A stretch of 43,245 nucleotides of DNA from assembly GCF_000720475.1 (NCBI RefSeq), contig NZ_JOAP01000060.1, positions 1 to 43,245 of the forward strand, written 5' to 3'. A program made the translations under genes and the position numbers. Positions 8,950 through 16,960 of the stretch are shown piece by piece (position 1 is the stretch's first letter; every line of letters starts with the position of its first letter). Below the pieces are notes generated by a model that was not told where the DNA came from, searched no databases, and saw nothing but the letters and a program-made list of their open reading frames with translations. Source of the DNA: Streptomyces aureocirculatus. GTDB taxonomy: Bacteria; Actinomycetota; Actinomycetes; Streptomycetales; Streptomycetaceae.

Positions 8950-9327
8950 ATGCGGATCGGTGAGTTGTCGACGCACACGCGGACTCCGGTGAGGTTGCTG
9001 CGCTACTACGAGGAGCAGGGACTGATCGCGTCAGATCGACTGCCCAACGGATACCGGGACTATGAGGAGTACGTCGTTGACCGGGTTCTCCAGGTACGAG
9101 GCCTGCTCGACGCAGGGCTGCCCACACGGATCATCAAGCAGATCCTGCCCTGCCTGAACACCCCCCGCACGATCCACATGCCCTACGTCACGCCAGACAT
9201 GGTCGCAACGCTCGAACACGAACGCGACCGCATGGCCGAAAAAATCGAATGCCTCACCAAGAACCACCGAGCCATCACCGACTATCTCGACGCCGCACGC
9301 CGCGATACCCGAGCCTCCTACCGGTAG
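8950..9327 (+). CDS. MerR-family transcriptional regulator
   Basis: A 125-residue regulator. The winged helix-turn-helix starts at residue 1 (MRIGELSTHTRTPVRLLRYY) and continues with EEQGLIASDRLPNGYRDY, the standard MerR DNA-binding signature. The C-terminal dimerisation helix is short, with no obvious metal-binding Cys set, so the ligand is probably organic. C-terminal cysteines are limited to C51-like and C93-like single residues. The ATG has a strong GAGGAGAGGG ribosome site. It is divergent from the MFS exporter and probably activates it on binding the exported compound, by analogy with other MerR-efflux pairs. Confidence 0.85.
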   Translation: MRIGELSTHTRTPVRLLRYYEEQGLIASDRLPNGYRDYEEYVVDRVLQVRGLLDAGLPTRIIKQILPCLNTPRTIHMPYVTPDMVATLEHERDRMAEKIECLTKNHRAITDYLDAARRDTRASYR

Positions 9328-9511
9328 TCCGCTAAACGACAGTACCGCCCGCCACCAGGTCAACCAGGTCAACCAGCGGCACCACGGCCGACAGCAGCTA
9401 TCCAAGCCGCCTGAACCTACAGAACGAACGTCATCTGTCCAGCGGCCGACAAGGGCTTGCGTGGCAGCGGCCGGGCGGGCGGTGCAGACGTCCCAGAGAA
9501 AGTGCATCCCT

Positions 9512-9543
9512 GCTCCAGAGCCGCCAGCCGACGGCTCTGGAGC
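9512..9543 (-). terminator. Strong hairpin, likely terminator
   Basis: A perfect 12-bp inverted repeat, GCTCCAGAGCCG and its complement, with an 8-nt loop. It lies about 47 bp beyond the stop of the minus-strand lectin-like gene (9590) and also downstream of the plus-strand MerR gene, so it may work in both directions. CTTTCT follows on the plus strand. Confidence 0.65.
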
Positions 9544-9589
9544 CTTTCTGGAGAAGCTGTGCGCTGGCGTCAGGCGCGGGCCGGAAGGG

Positions 9590-9889
9590 TCAGACGGTGC
9601 TGGCGAACCAACCGACCGTCTCATTGCCATGGGTGCCGTCGCTCTTGGCATTGGTGGCGTAGATCTCGTTGAGGCGGATCAAAAAGCCCTCGGGTGTCAC
9701 GCTGGCGATGCGCAGGCCGGGAGTGTGGGCGCCGTTGAACGTCTGCACTTGCGCGAACACCACGACCTCAGCTCCTTCAGGGAAGGGGGTGGGGAAGTTG
9801 ACGCGGGTGAAGGTGGACGTGTTGCCGCCCTGGGTCTCCACGGGGTTGTCGGAGCGCAGGGTCAGTTTGCCGGTCTGCGTCATGCTCAT
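9590..9889 (-). CDS. Small H-type-lectin-like domain protein
   Basis: A 99-residue protein consisting of a single beta-rich domain. The pattern F-x-R-V-N-F-x-x-P-F-P-E-G-A-x-V-V-V-F, then R-I-A-S-V-T-P-E-G-F, and the end G-N-E-T-V-G-W-F-A matches my recollection of the H-type lectin domain (Pfam H_lectin), a sugar-binding fold also used in some phage-tail-like proteins. There is no signal peptide or membrane segment, so it is probably cytosolic or carried on a particle. The ATG at 9889 has GAAGGG 8 nt upstream; an in-frame ATG at 9883 is an alternative. It sits alone between the exporter pair and the repeat pair B/C, still inside the repeat-flanked segment. Confidence 0.5.
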   Translation of the reverse strand: MSMTQTGKLTLRSDNPVETQGGNTSTFTRVNFPTPFPEGAEVVVFAQVQTFNGAHTPGLRIASVTPEGFLIRLNEIYATNAKSDGTHGNETVGWFASTV

Positions 9890-10209
9890 GGGTCCAGCCC
9901 TTCCTCGATCGAGCTTGCTGAGCGGGCAGTCCGGCCGGTCCGTCCCGCCGGAGCATGCTCACCCGCCGGGCTGGCCATGCGGCATCCATACGATTGAGTG
10001 ATCGCTTTCCGGCCACCCCACTCCTGCCGGCCCACACCTCGCATCAGCCGTGGTGAGCGGACGAACCGGCCAAGGGGTGCGCAGGTCGCCCTCGCCCTGT
10101 TCTCGCACAGGACTGGACCGGCCCGACGGCACGGCCGATGCGATAGCAGCAGTCCCGCTCCGAGGCCGAAGCAGACGCGCGATGACATGCCCCTTTGGAG
10201 TCAGGTTCT
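9890..10209. other. Gene-free region upstream of lectin-like gene
   Basis: Both strands contain only short GC-rich open frames without ribosome sites or recognisable products. The region must hold the promoter of the minus-strand lectin-like gene, but I see no clear -35/-10 pair. It ends at repeat copy B. Confidence 0.4.
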
Positions 10210-10328
10210 AAGGGGCGCGGGGAACGGTGCGCTCAGCCAGGAAATAGCCGCAGTCGCGTCTGCGGGGTGTCTTGGCAGTTGCGTCTGCGGCTTTGCGTGG
10301 GCTGGTCGCGCAGTTCCCCGCGCCCCTT
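10210..10328. repeat. 119-bp palindromic intergenic repeat, copy B
   Basis: Same length and ends (AAGGGGCG ... CGCCCCTT) as copy A, in the same orientation, 7,035 bp away. Only five mismatches to A were counted by eye, all in the first 36 bp. It is followed after 24 bp by copy C. Confidence 0.9.
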
Positions 10329-10352
10329 GGGGGGTGTCGAGGGGTGCCCCGT

Positions 10353-10471
10353 CAGGGGCGCGGGGAACGGCGCGCTCAGGCACGAAACAGCCGCAGTCGC
10401 GGCTGCGGGGTTTCTCGGCAGATGCGTCTGCGGCCTTTCGCGGGCTGGTCGCGCAGTTCCCCGCGCCCCTG
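10353..10471. repeat. 119-bp palindromic intergenic repeat, copy C
   Basis: Third copy, beginning CAGGGGCGCGGGGAAC and ending in the complement. It is more diverged from A and B in the middle but has exactly the same length. It shares with copy D the left flank GGGGTGCCCCGT. It ends 20 bp from the LacI-type gene's stop, where it may serve as terminator. Confidence 0.88.
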
Positions 10472-10491
10472 GGGGGGGGCGGGTCGCAGGC

Positions 10492-11547
10492 CTACGTGGT
10501 GCGCACCGCGCGGGTGCTCTCCCGTTCGATCAGCCGCGGCAGCGGCACCTGCACCGTCCCCGCGGGGCCGTCGTCGAGGAGCCCGAGAAGTTCCCGCGCC
10601 GCCGTCCGCCCGAAGGACACCGTGTCACGGGAGAGAGCGGTGAGCCAGGGGTGCACCATGCGGCACAGGGCCGAGTCCTCCCAGGCCACCACGGACACGT
10701 CGTCCGGGACGGCGAAGCCGAGGGAGGCAGCGGCGGCCACCCCGGCCACGGCCATCACGTCGTTGTCGTACACGAGCGCCGTCGGCGGAGCGTCCGCACC
10801 GAGGACACGCCGCGTCACCGCGGCCCCCTCCGCGTCGGAGTAGTCCGTGGTCACCGAGCGCACCTCGGTGAGCCCGCGCCGGTCGGCCTCCGCCCGCAGC
10901 GTACGCATGCGGCGCTCGGTGTGCGCGAGGCCGGGCAGCCCGGCGATGTGCACGACCCGGCGGTGGCCGAGCGCGTGCAGATGGCCGACGACGGACGCCA
11001 TGGCCCCCGCGTCGTCGGCCCAGACGGTGGACAGACCGGGGCGCTGCGGCCGCTCGGTGTCGGGCACGCCGCCGGTGACAACCGCAGGCAGGCCCAGCTC
11101 CGCGAGGAGCTCGGGCCGCGGGTCGTCGGTGCGCGGGTCCACGACGAGGACACCGTCGACCCGGTGCTCGGCCCACCACCGCCGGTACACCGCGCACTCG
11201 GCGGTGACGTCCTCCACCACCTGGAACAGCAGACCCAGTTGACGCTCGGCCAGCACCTCCTGGATGCCCGAGATCAACTGCAGGAAGAACGAGTCGACGC
11301 CCAGCGTCCCGGCAGGACGTGCCACCACCAGGCCGACCGTCGCCGCCCCCTCGCCCGAAAGGGCACGCGCGGCCGTGCTGGGCCGCCAGCCCAGTTGCTC
11401 GGCGACCCTGCGCACCCGGTCACGCGTGATGTCGGAGACCCCGGGACGGTCGTTGAGCGCGAAGGAGACGGCGCTCTCGGACACCCCGGCGCGCCGGGCG
11501 ATGTCCTTCATGGTCGGCCGGCGTGCCGGTGACCGCTTGCCTTGCAC
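10492..11547 (-). CDS. LacI-family transcriptional regulator
   Basis: A 351-residue repressor. The N-terminal LacI helix-turn-helix runs from MKDIARRAGVSESAVSFALN to the hinge helix (PSTAARALSGEG). The periplasmic-binding-protein-like sensor domain follows (GLVVARPAG to the C-terminus), with DVSVVAWEDSALC in the effector-binding region. I chose the GTG at 11547 because AAAGGGG lies about 7 nt upstream and the DNA-binding domain starts twelve residues later; an earlier in-frame start at 11685 would add low-quality sequence. It is divergent from the sugar ABC operon and most likely represses it, with a mannoside or derived sugar as inducer. Matching palindromes lie between the genes. Confidence 0.9.
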   Translation of the reverse strand: MQGKRSPARRPTMKDIARRAGVSESAVSFALNDRPGVSDITRDRVRRVAEQLGWRPSTAARALSGEGAATVGLVVARPAGTLGVDSFFLQLISGIQEVLAERQLGLLFQVVEDVTAECAVYRRWWAEHRVDGVLVVDPRTDDPRPELLAELGLPAVVTGGVPDTERPQRPGLSTVWADDAGAMASVVGHLHALGHRRVVHIAGLPGLAHTERRMRTLRAEADRRGLTEVRSVTTDYSDAEGAAVTRRVLGADAPPTALVYDNDVMAVAGVAAAASLGFAVPDDVSVVAWEDSALCRMVHPWLTALSRDTVSFGRTAARELLGLLDDGPAGTVQVPLPRLIERESTRAVRTT

Positions 11548-11715
11548 CCGTTGCCCCTTTCCGCCTGCGGCGACGCGCAGGGTGTGTGCCGCGGTGCGCG
11601 CAGGGAATCGGCGCGCGTGGACTCGGTGCGCGCATGGACCGCCGACTGCCGACTGCCCCCTGCCGACCACCGCCTGCGCGGCCACGCACCGGGCTTGGCC
11701 TCGTACTCGTACGTA

Positions 11716-11756
11716 CTAATGCGCTTGAGCCAGCACAGCCTAAAGCGCTTTAGCGT
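11716..11756 (+). promoter_or_regulatory. Paired LacI-type operators over a candidate promoter
   Basis: CTAAAGCGCTTTAG at 11740-11753 is a perfect 14-bp palindrome with a central CG, as expected for LacI-family operators. A second, imperfect copy CTAATGCGCTTGAG is at 11716-11729, centre to centre 24 bp. A possible plus-strand promoter for the ABC operon uses TTGAGC (11725-11730) and TAGCGT (11751-11756), each overlapping one operator; the 20-bp spacer is long, so this part is tentative. The rest of the 413-bp gap (to 11960) shows no gene. It would leave an untranslated leader of about 200 nt before the binding-protein gene. Confidence 0.6.
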
Positions 11757-11960
11757 TCTCTGGCAAGGGATTCAACACGCCACCCTGACCTGCTAGTTCG
11801 GCAGTGCGAACGGGATCTGAGCCAGCAAATCGCCCCCAATCCATTGACTTTTTACTTCCGTTCCATGCAGGGTCTGCCTCGGTGCGATTTCCGACGCGGC
11901 CGACACCGCCGCCGGTGATCGCCGCCGCCCACGCCGGGCCGAGCAAAGGAGCCGTTCACC

Positions 11961-13274
11961 GTGCGTCAATCCCGGAGTTCCCGGATATCGAGAAGCCCCC
12001 GCGGAGCGGTCACCGCCGCCGCCCTCGCCGCCGTCATGCTCGGTCTGAGCGCCTGCGGCAGCGGCGACGACACCGGCTCGGCCGACGCCTCCGGCAAGGT
12101 CGAGGGCGACATCACCTTCCAGACCTGGAACCTGAAGGCCAACTTCAAGTCGTACTTCGAGGGTCTGATCGACGACTTCGAGAAGAAGTACCCCGACACC
12201 AAGGTCAAGTGGGTGGACCAGCCCGGCGAGGGCTACGCCGACAAGATCAGCGCGGATGCCGCCGCGGGCACGCTGCCCGACGTCGTGAACGTCTCGCCCG
12301 ACCTGGTGGCCCCGCTCGCCAAGGCGGGCCTCGCGCTCGACCTGGACAAGTCGGCAGGAAAGTACGAGAAGGAGTACCTTCCTGGCGCCTGGGAGAGCCA
12401 CCAGGTGCCGGGCCTCGACGGCACGTACGCCTTCCCCTGGTACCTGAACACCGGGCCGCTGTTCTACAACAAGCGCCTGTTCAAGGACGCCGGTCTGGAC
12501 CCGGAGAAGCCGCCGAAGACCTACGACCAGTTGTTCGCCGACGCCGAGAAGCTGGCCGAGGAGAGCGACGGCAAGGTCGCCACGCTCGCCAATGTGCCCG
12601 CCATCGAGGACTTCGGCCGCTACGGCGTCCCCCTGATGAACAAGGAGGGCACCGGCTTCGCCTTCAACGACGCCAAGGGCGTCGAGCTCCTCACCAAGTA
12701 CAAGAAGCTGTACGACGCCAAGGCCCTGGACGGCCAGGCGCTGACCGCGACGCCCGAGTCGACCGGCAAGAAGTTCCTCACCGAGGCCGTCGCCATGAAC
12801 CCGGGCAGCGCGCTCGACCTGGAGAAGTTCAAGAAGGACGCGCCCCGGCTCTACAAGAACATCGGCATCACCCCGCAGATCAGCAGCACCGGCAAGGACA
12901 ACATGTATGTGATGGGGGTGATGGTGAACACCCGCACCAAGCAGACCCCCGCCGCCGTGGCCTTCGCGCACTTCGTCACCGACGCGCAGCGCCAGATGTC
13001 CTTCGCCAAGAAGGTCGCCATCTTCCCCAGCACCAAGGGCTCCCTGGACGACCCGTACTTCACCAAGGCGGACGGCTCGGACCAGACCCGGGTGCGGATC
13101 GCCGCCGCCAAGTCCCTGAAGACCGCGGTGAACTACACGCCCGTGCTGTTCAGCGAGCAGATGAAGGTGGAGCTGCGCAACGCCGTCGCCCGGGCCCTCC
13201 AGGGCAAGCAGAGCCCCAAGGAAGCACTTGACAACGCTGTCAAGAGCTGTGACCGGCTGCTGAAGCAGAGCTGA
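11961..13274 (+). CDS. Sugar ABC transporter substrate-binding lipoprotein
   Basis: A 437-residue extracellular solute-binding protein of family 1 (CUT1 type). The signal peptide ends in the lipobox L-S-A-C, with lipidated C32. The mature part has the usual start (GDITFQTWNLKANFKSYFEGLIDDFEKKYPD, here described by its first residues GDITFQTW) and the DVVNVSPDLVAPLAKAG region. The GTG at 11961 has AAGGAG nine nt upstream. It is first gene of the operon with two permeases, a glycosidase and an alpha-mannosidase, so the ligand is probably a mannose-containing oligosaccharide. Confidence 0.92.
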   Translation: MRQSRSSRISRSPRGAVTAAALAAVMLGLSACGSGDDTGSADASGKVEGDITFQTWNLKANFKSYFEGLIDDFEKKYPDTKVKWVDQPGEGYADKISADAAAGTLPDVVNVSPDLVAPLAKAGLALDLDKSAGKYEKEYLPGAWESHQVPGLDGTYAFPWYLNTGPLFYNKRLFKDAGLDPEKPPKTYDQLFADAEKLAEESDGKVATLANVPAIEDFGRYGVPLMNKEGTGFAFNDAKGVELLTKYKKLYDAKALDGQALTATPESTGKKFLTEAVAMNPGSALDLEKFKKDAPRLYKNIGITPQISSTGKDNMYVMGVMVNTRTKQTPAAVAFAHFVTDAQRQMSFAKKVAIFPSTKGSLDDPYFTKADGSDQTRVRIAAAKSLKTAVNYTPVLFSEQMKVELRNAVARALQGKQSPKEALDNAVKSCDRLLKQS

Positions 13275-13314
13275 GCCCGGTGCCGAGCCACCCCAGGACC
13301 AGGGAACGTACGCC

Positions 13315-14343
13315 ATGAAGAGTCAAGGAGCAGCCGCGGCGGCCACCGCGGGCCCGGAGGCCGTCACCGCGGCGGGGCGCGGGCGCCGCGCCGGTGCGCC
13401 GGGCGCCGCGGGAGGGCGAGAGGGCCGCGACGGCGCGTCGGGCACCGCCCGGCAGGGGCCCGCGAGGCGCCGCGTCCGGCGCCAACTGGTCACCAGCCCG
13501 TGGCTGTTCGCCGCCCCCGGCCTCGCGGTCGTGGGCATCTTCATCCTCTATCCGTTCGTCAGCACCGTCATCAACTCCTTCACGGACAAACGGCAGTTGA
13601 TCGAGGGCAAGTACGTCGGCCTGGCGAACTTCCGCGAGCTGCTGCACGACGACATGTTCTGGATCGGCCTGCGCAACAGCACGCTGTACGTCCTCGTGGT
13701 GGTGCCCGCGCTCGTCGTCCTTCCGCTGCTGCTCGCACTCCTGGTGCAGAAGCAGATCCCCGGCATCACGTTCTTCCGGTCGGCCTTCTACACGCCGGTG
13801 GTCGCCTCCATCGTCGTGGTCGGCCTGATCTGGGTGTGGATGCTCGATGAACGCGGCCTGGTGAACGCCGTCCTGGAGGCGGTGGGCGCGGGCAAGGTCG
13901 GCTTCCTCAGCGACCAGTGGCTGCTGCTGTTCTCCGCCATGGGCGTCACGGTCTGGAAGGGCCTCGGCTACTACATGATCATCTATCTCGCGGCGCTCGC
14001 GAACGTGCCCCGCGAACTGCACGAGGCGGCCGCCGTGGACGGCGCGGGACCGGTGCGCCGGTTCCTCTCCGTCACCGTCCCGGCGGTCCGCTCCACCATG
14101 GTGCTTGTCGCGGCACTGTCCTCGGTGGCCGCCTTCAAGGTCTTCTCCGAGGTGTATCTGATGGCGGGGCCGACCGGCGGCCCCGCGGGCGAGGACACCA
14201 CCCTCGTGATGCTCGTGCAGCGCACCGGCACCGGTCTGACCGGGCGGGTCGGCTATGCCTCCGCGATCTCCGTGGTCATCTTCGTCGTCACCGTGGCACT
14301 GATGCTGCTCGTGCTGCGCGCGGACCGGAAGGAGGACGCGTGA
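13315..14343 (+). CDS. Sugar ABC transporter permease (MalF/UgpA type)
   Basis: A 342-residue inner-membrane permease with six hydrophobic segments after a long Ala/Gly/Arg-rich cytoplasmic N-terminus (about 60 residues). The EAA loop that contacts the ATPase is visible as ELHEAAAVDGAGPVRRF. It begins 40 bp after the binding-protein gene, and its stop overlaps the start of the second permease (TGATG). No ATPase gene is in the operon, so a shared ATPase such as the MsiK type of Streptomyces is probably used. Confidence 0.92.
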   Translation: MKSQGAAAAATAGPEAVTAAGRGRRAGAPGAAGGREGRDGASGTARQGPARRRVRRQLVTSPWLFAAPGLAVVGIFILYPFVSTVINSFTDKRQLIEGKYVGLANFRELLHDDMFWIGLRNSTLYVLVVVPALVVLPLLLALLVQKQIPGITFFRSAFYTPVVASIVVVGLIWVWMLDERGLVNAVLEAVGAGKVGFLSDQWLLLFSAMGVTVWKGLGYYMIIYLAALANVPRELHEAAAVDGAGPVRRFLSVTVPAVRSTMVLVAALSSVAAFKVFSEVYLMAGPTGGPAGEDTTLVMLVQRTGTGLTGRVGYASAISVVIFVVTVALMLLVLRADRKEDA

Positions 14344-15290
14344 TGCCCGCACCGAAGACGGCCCCCGAGGCCCCTGCGTCGCATGTGCCGCATGTTTCCG
14401 GGGAGAACCGCACCGTCCCCGGCACCCGCGGGCGCCGCGGCCGGGTCAGGGACGAGAACGGCCGCCGCATGCCCCTGTGGGAGCTGATCCTGCGCTACAC
14501 CCTGCTGCTCGGCGTGCTCGCCCTGATGATCGGGCCGTTCCTGTGGCAGCTCTCGACGTCCCTGAAGGGCCCGCACGAGAACATCTTCAGCTCGCCGCCG
14601 AGCTTCCTGCCCTCCGACCCGACCCTGCACAACTACGAGCGCGTCGCCGACACCATCCCCGTGTGGGACTACGCCCTGAACTCCCTCAAGGTCGCCGCCG
14701 CCAACGTCTTCACCAACTGCGTGGGCGCGGCGCTCGCCGGCTACGCCCTCGCCCGCCTGCGCTACCGCGGCCGCAAGGCGGCCACCCTGGTGTTCATCCT
14801 CGCCATGCTGGTCCCCGTCGAGGGCATCATCATCGCCCAGTTCACGACGATGCGGGACCTCGGTCTGAACAACACCCTGATGGGCGTGCTCCTGCCCGGC
14901 TGCGTCTCGGCGCTCAACGTCCTCCTGATGCGCAACGCCTTCCTCAATCTGCCCTACGAGGTGGAGGAGGCCGCGTTCGTGGACGGCGCCAACGTGTGGC
15001 AGCGGTTCTTCCGCATCGCGCTGCCCGCCGTGAAGGGCACGCTCGCCGTGGTGGCGATCTTCGCCTTCATGGGCGCCTGGGACGACTTCCTGTGGCCGCT
15101 GATCGTGCTCAGCGACCCCGACAAGTTCACGCTCACCATCGGCCTCAACTACCTCCACGGCACCTTCGCCAACGACGAACGCCTCGTCGCCGCGGGCACC
15201 GTGATCGCGGTCCTGCCGCTGATCGTGCTCTTCGCCTGCCTGCAGCGGTACTTCTTCCGCGGCGTCGGCGAGGGCGCGGTCAAGGGCTGA
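14343..15290 (+). CDS. Sugar ABC transporter permease (MalG/UgpE type)
   Basis: A 315-residue second permease. The EAA loop reads EVEEAAFVDGANVWQRF, and the end has the family-typical LQRYFFRGVGEGAVKG. Six membrane helices follow a charged N-terminal extension of about 45 residues. The start ATG overlaps the previous stop by one base, giving coupled translation. With its partner it forms the channel for the sugar taken up by the binding protein. Confidence 0.92.
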   Translation: MPAPKTAPEAPASHVPHVSGENRTVPGTRGRRGRVRDENGRRMPLWELILRYTLLLGVLALMIGPFLWQLSTSLKGPHENIFSSPPSFLPSDPTLHNYERVADTIPVWDYALNSLKVAAANVFTNCVGAALAGYALARLRYRGRKAATLVFILAMLVPVEGIIIAQFTTMRDLGLNNTLMGVLLPGCVSALNVLLMRNAFLNLPYEVEEAAFVDGANVWQRFFRIALPAVKGTLAVVAIFAFMGAWDDFLWPLIVLSDPDKFTLTIGLNYLHGTFANDERLVAAGTVIAVLPLIVLFACLQRYFFRGVGEGAVKG

Positions 15291-15350
15291 AAGGCGCGCC
15301 GCCCGCCGCCGCCCGCCCGCACCGCCCCAGCTCCCAGAACCAGGATCCGC

Positions 15351-16625
15351 ATGACGTCTGACGACACGACCGGCGCGGCCCCCGCCGCCCGGCCCCGCTT
15401 CGGCGCCAACTACACCCCGAGCGAAGGGTGGTTCCACCACTGGCTCGACTTCGACATCGACGCCGTACGCCGTGATCTCGACGGCGTCGCAGCCCTCGGC
15501 CTCGACCACGTCCGGGTCTTTCCCATCTGGCCGTACTTCCAGCCCAACCGCACCCTGATCCGGCCCCGCGCCGTCGAGCAGCTTGTCGCGCTGGCCGACG
15601 CCGCCGCCGAGCGGGGCCTGGACGTGAACGTGGACGGCCTCCAGGGCCACCTGTCCAGCTTCGACTTCCTTCCCGCCTGGACCCAGACCTGGCACCGCCG
15701 GAACATCTTCACCGACCCCGACGTGGTGGCCGGGCAGACCGCTTATCTGCGCACCCTCGCCGCCGCCCTCGCCGACCGGCCGAACTTCATCGGCATGACC
15801 ATCGGCAACGAGATCAACCAGTTCGCGGCCGGGCCGCACCCCGACCCCGACCGCATCACCCGCGAGCAGGCGGCCACCTGGCTGCGCACGGTCCTCGCCG
15901 CCTGCGAGGAGGGCGCCCCCGGGAAGCTGCATCTGCACGCCGAGTACGACGCCGCCTGGTACCAGGACGACCAGCCGTTCACACCCGCCCAGGCCGCCCG
16001 CATCGGCGCCGTCACGGCCGTGCACTCCTGGGTGTTCAACGGCACCGCCCAGCGGCACGGGCAGAACGGCGTCGCCACCGGGCAGCACGCCGCGTACATG
16101 ATCGAGCTGTCCAAGGCGTGGGCCCTCGAACCGCACCGGCCCGTGTGGCTCCAGGAGGTCGGCGCGCCCGCGCCCCTCATACCGCCCGCCGCCGCCGCGG
16201 ACTTCACCGAGGCCACCGTGAACGCGGCGCTCGACTGTGCGGACGTGTGGGGCGTGACGTGGTGGTGCTCCCACGACGTGTCGCGCTCGCTCGCCGACTT
16301 TCCCGAACTCGAGTACAGCCTCGGCCTGTTGACCAACGACGGGCGGGTGAAGCCCGCGGGGGAGGCGTTGGGGCGGCTCGCGAAGGAGTGGCGTGACCGG
16401 CCCGCGCCGCCGGTCCGTACCACCGCGGTCGTCGTCGACATCGGCGCGGACTTCGGGGGGCGGGCCGTGTGTGCCCCCGGGGGTGCGGTGTTCGAGGCGT
16501 TCGCCCGGCTTGCCGGGGACGGGGTGCGGTCCGCGTTCGTCCTCGCGGAGCGGGCGGAGGATGCGGCTCACCTCGCCGCCCGGGGCATCCGGGAGGTGGT
16601 CCGCCCGTCCGACGTCCTCGGCTGA
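15351..16625 (+). CDS. Clan GH-A glycosidase, probably GH5-type beta-mannosidase
   Basis: A 424-residue TIM-barrel glycoside hydrolase without signal peptide, so cytoplasmic. The clan GH-A catalytic pair is readable: acid/base E154 in GNEINQF after strand 4 and nucleophile E269 in WLQEVGAP after strand 7. W-W-C-S-H-D follows. The general look fits the GH5 subfamily (18) that I recall from bifidobacterial N-glycan loci, acting as exo-beta-mannosidase on Man-beta-1,4-GlcNAc, but the subfamily is from memory. Its position behind sugar permeases and before a GH38 alpha-mannosidase supports intracellular breakdown of imported mannosides. GH5 or GH2-like alternatives cannot be separated without a search. 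Confidence 0.75.
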   Translation: MTSDDTTGAAPAARPRFGANYTPSEGWFHHWLDFDIDAVRRDLDGVAALGLDHVRVFPIWPYFQPNRTLIRPRAVEQLVALADAAAERGLDVNVDGLQGHLSSFDFLPAWTQTWHRRNIFTDPDVVAGQTAYLRTLAAALADRPNFIGMTIGNEINQFAAGPHPDPDRITREQAATWLRTVLAACEEGAPGKLHLHAEYDAAWYQDDQPFTPAQAARIGAVTAVHSWVFNGTAQRHGQNGVATGQHAAYMIELSKAWALEPHRPVWLQEVGAPAPLIPPAAAADFTEATVNAALDCADVWGVTWWCSHDVSRSLADFPELEYSLGLLTNDGRVKPAGEALGRLAKEWRDRPAPPVRTTAVVVDIGADFGGRAVCAPGGAVFEAFARLAGDGVRSAFVLAERAEDAAHLAARGIREVVRPSDVLG

Positions 16626-16742
16626 GGGGCCCTGCCGGGGGCTCCCCGCTGTATCCATCAGCGCGCTCCGCGCGCGGGCACCCCTTTCCCGTAACCAGGG
16701 GCGCTGCGCCCCCTGGAACCCCGCCCTTTATCGGCGCTCCGC

Positions 16743-16829
16743 GCCTCGTCCTCAAACGCCGGACGGGCTGAAATATCCCCGCCGCACCGGAGAGAGTTTT
16801 TGAGCCCGTCCGGCGATTGAGGACGAGGC
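16743..16829. repeat. Long inverted repeat between glycosidase genes
   Basis: Two 27-bp arms (16743-16769 and 16803-16829) are inverted copies with one mismatch, starting GCCTCGTCCTCAAACGCCGG. They are separated by a 33-nt loop and flanked by further GC-rich complementary stretches (GGGGCGCTGCGCCCCC on the left). It resembles abundant palindromic intergenic units I associate with Streptomyces chromosomes. It fills most of the 335-bp gap before the alpha-mannosidase gene and could reduce read-through from the upstream operon. I see no other gene in that gap and no extra LacI-type palindrome. Confidence 0.85.
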
Positions 16830-16960
16830 CGCAGGCCGATACGGGGTCTGGGCGGAGCCCCAGGATCGGAGAAGGGGTGGGACTGGGGCGCCCCGCGAGG
16901 ATCCACCCACCCGCACCGAACCACACACCGCACCGCACCCCCGAAACACGGAGACCCCCT

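Noticed and set aside
3996..9373. GTTGACC at 3996 and inverted copies at 9358 and 9367 as element ends
   Set aside because: Seven matching bases are too few, and the longer flanks match poorly, so chance is likely.
4000..10500. tRNA attachment site for the integrase
   Set aside because: I found no tRNA-like cloverleaf or CCA-end fragment near the recombinases or the repeat copies.
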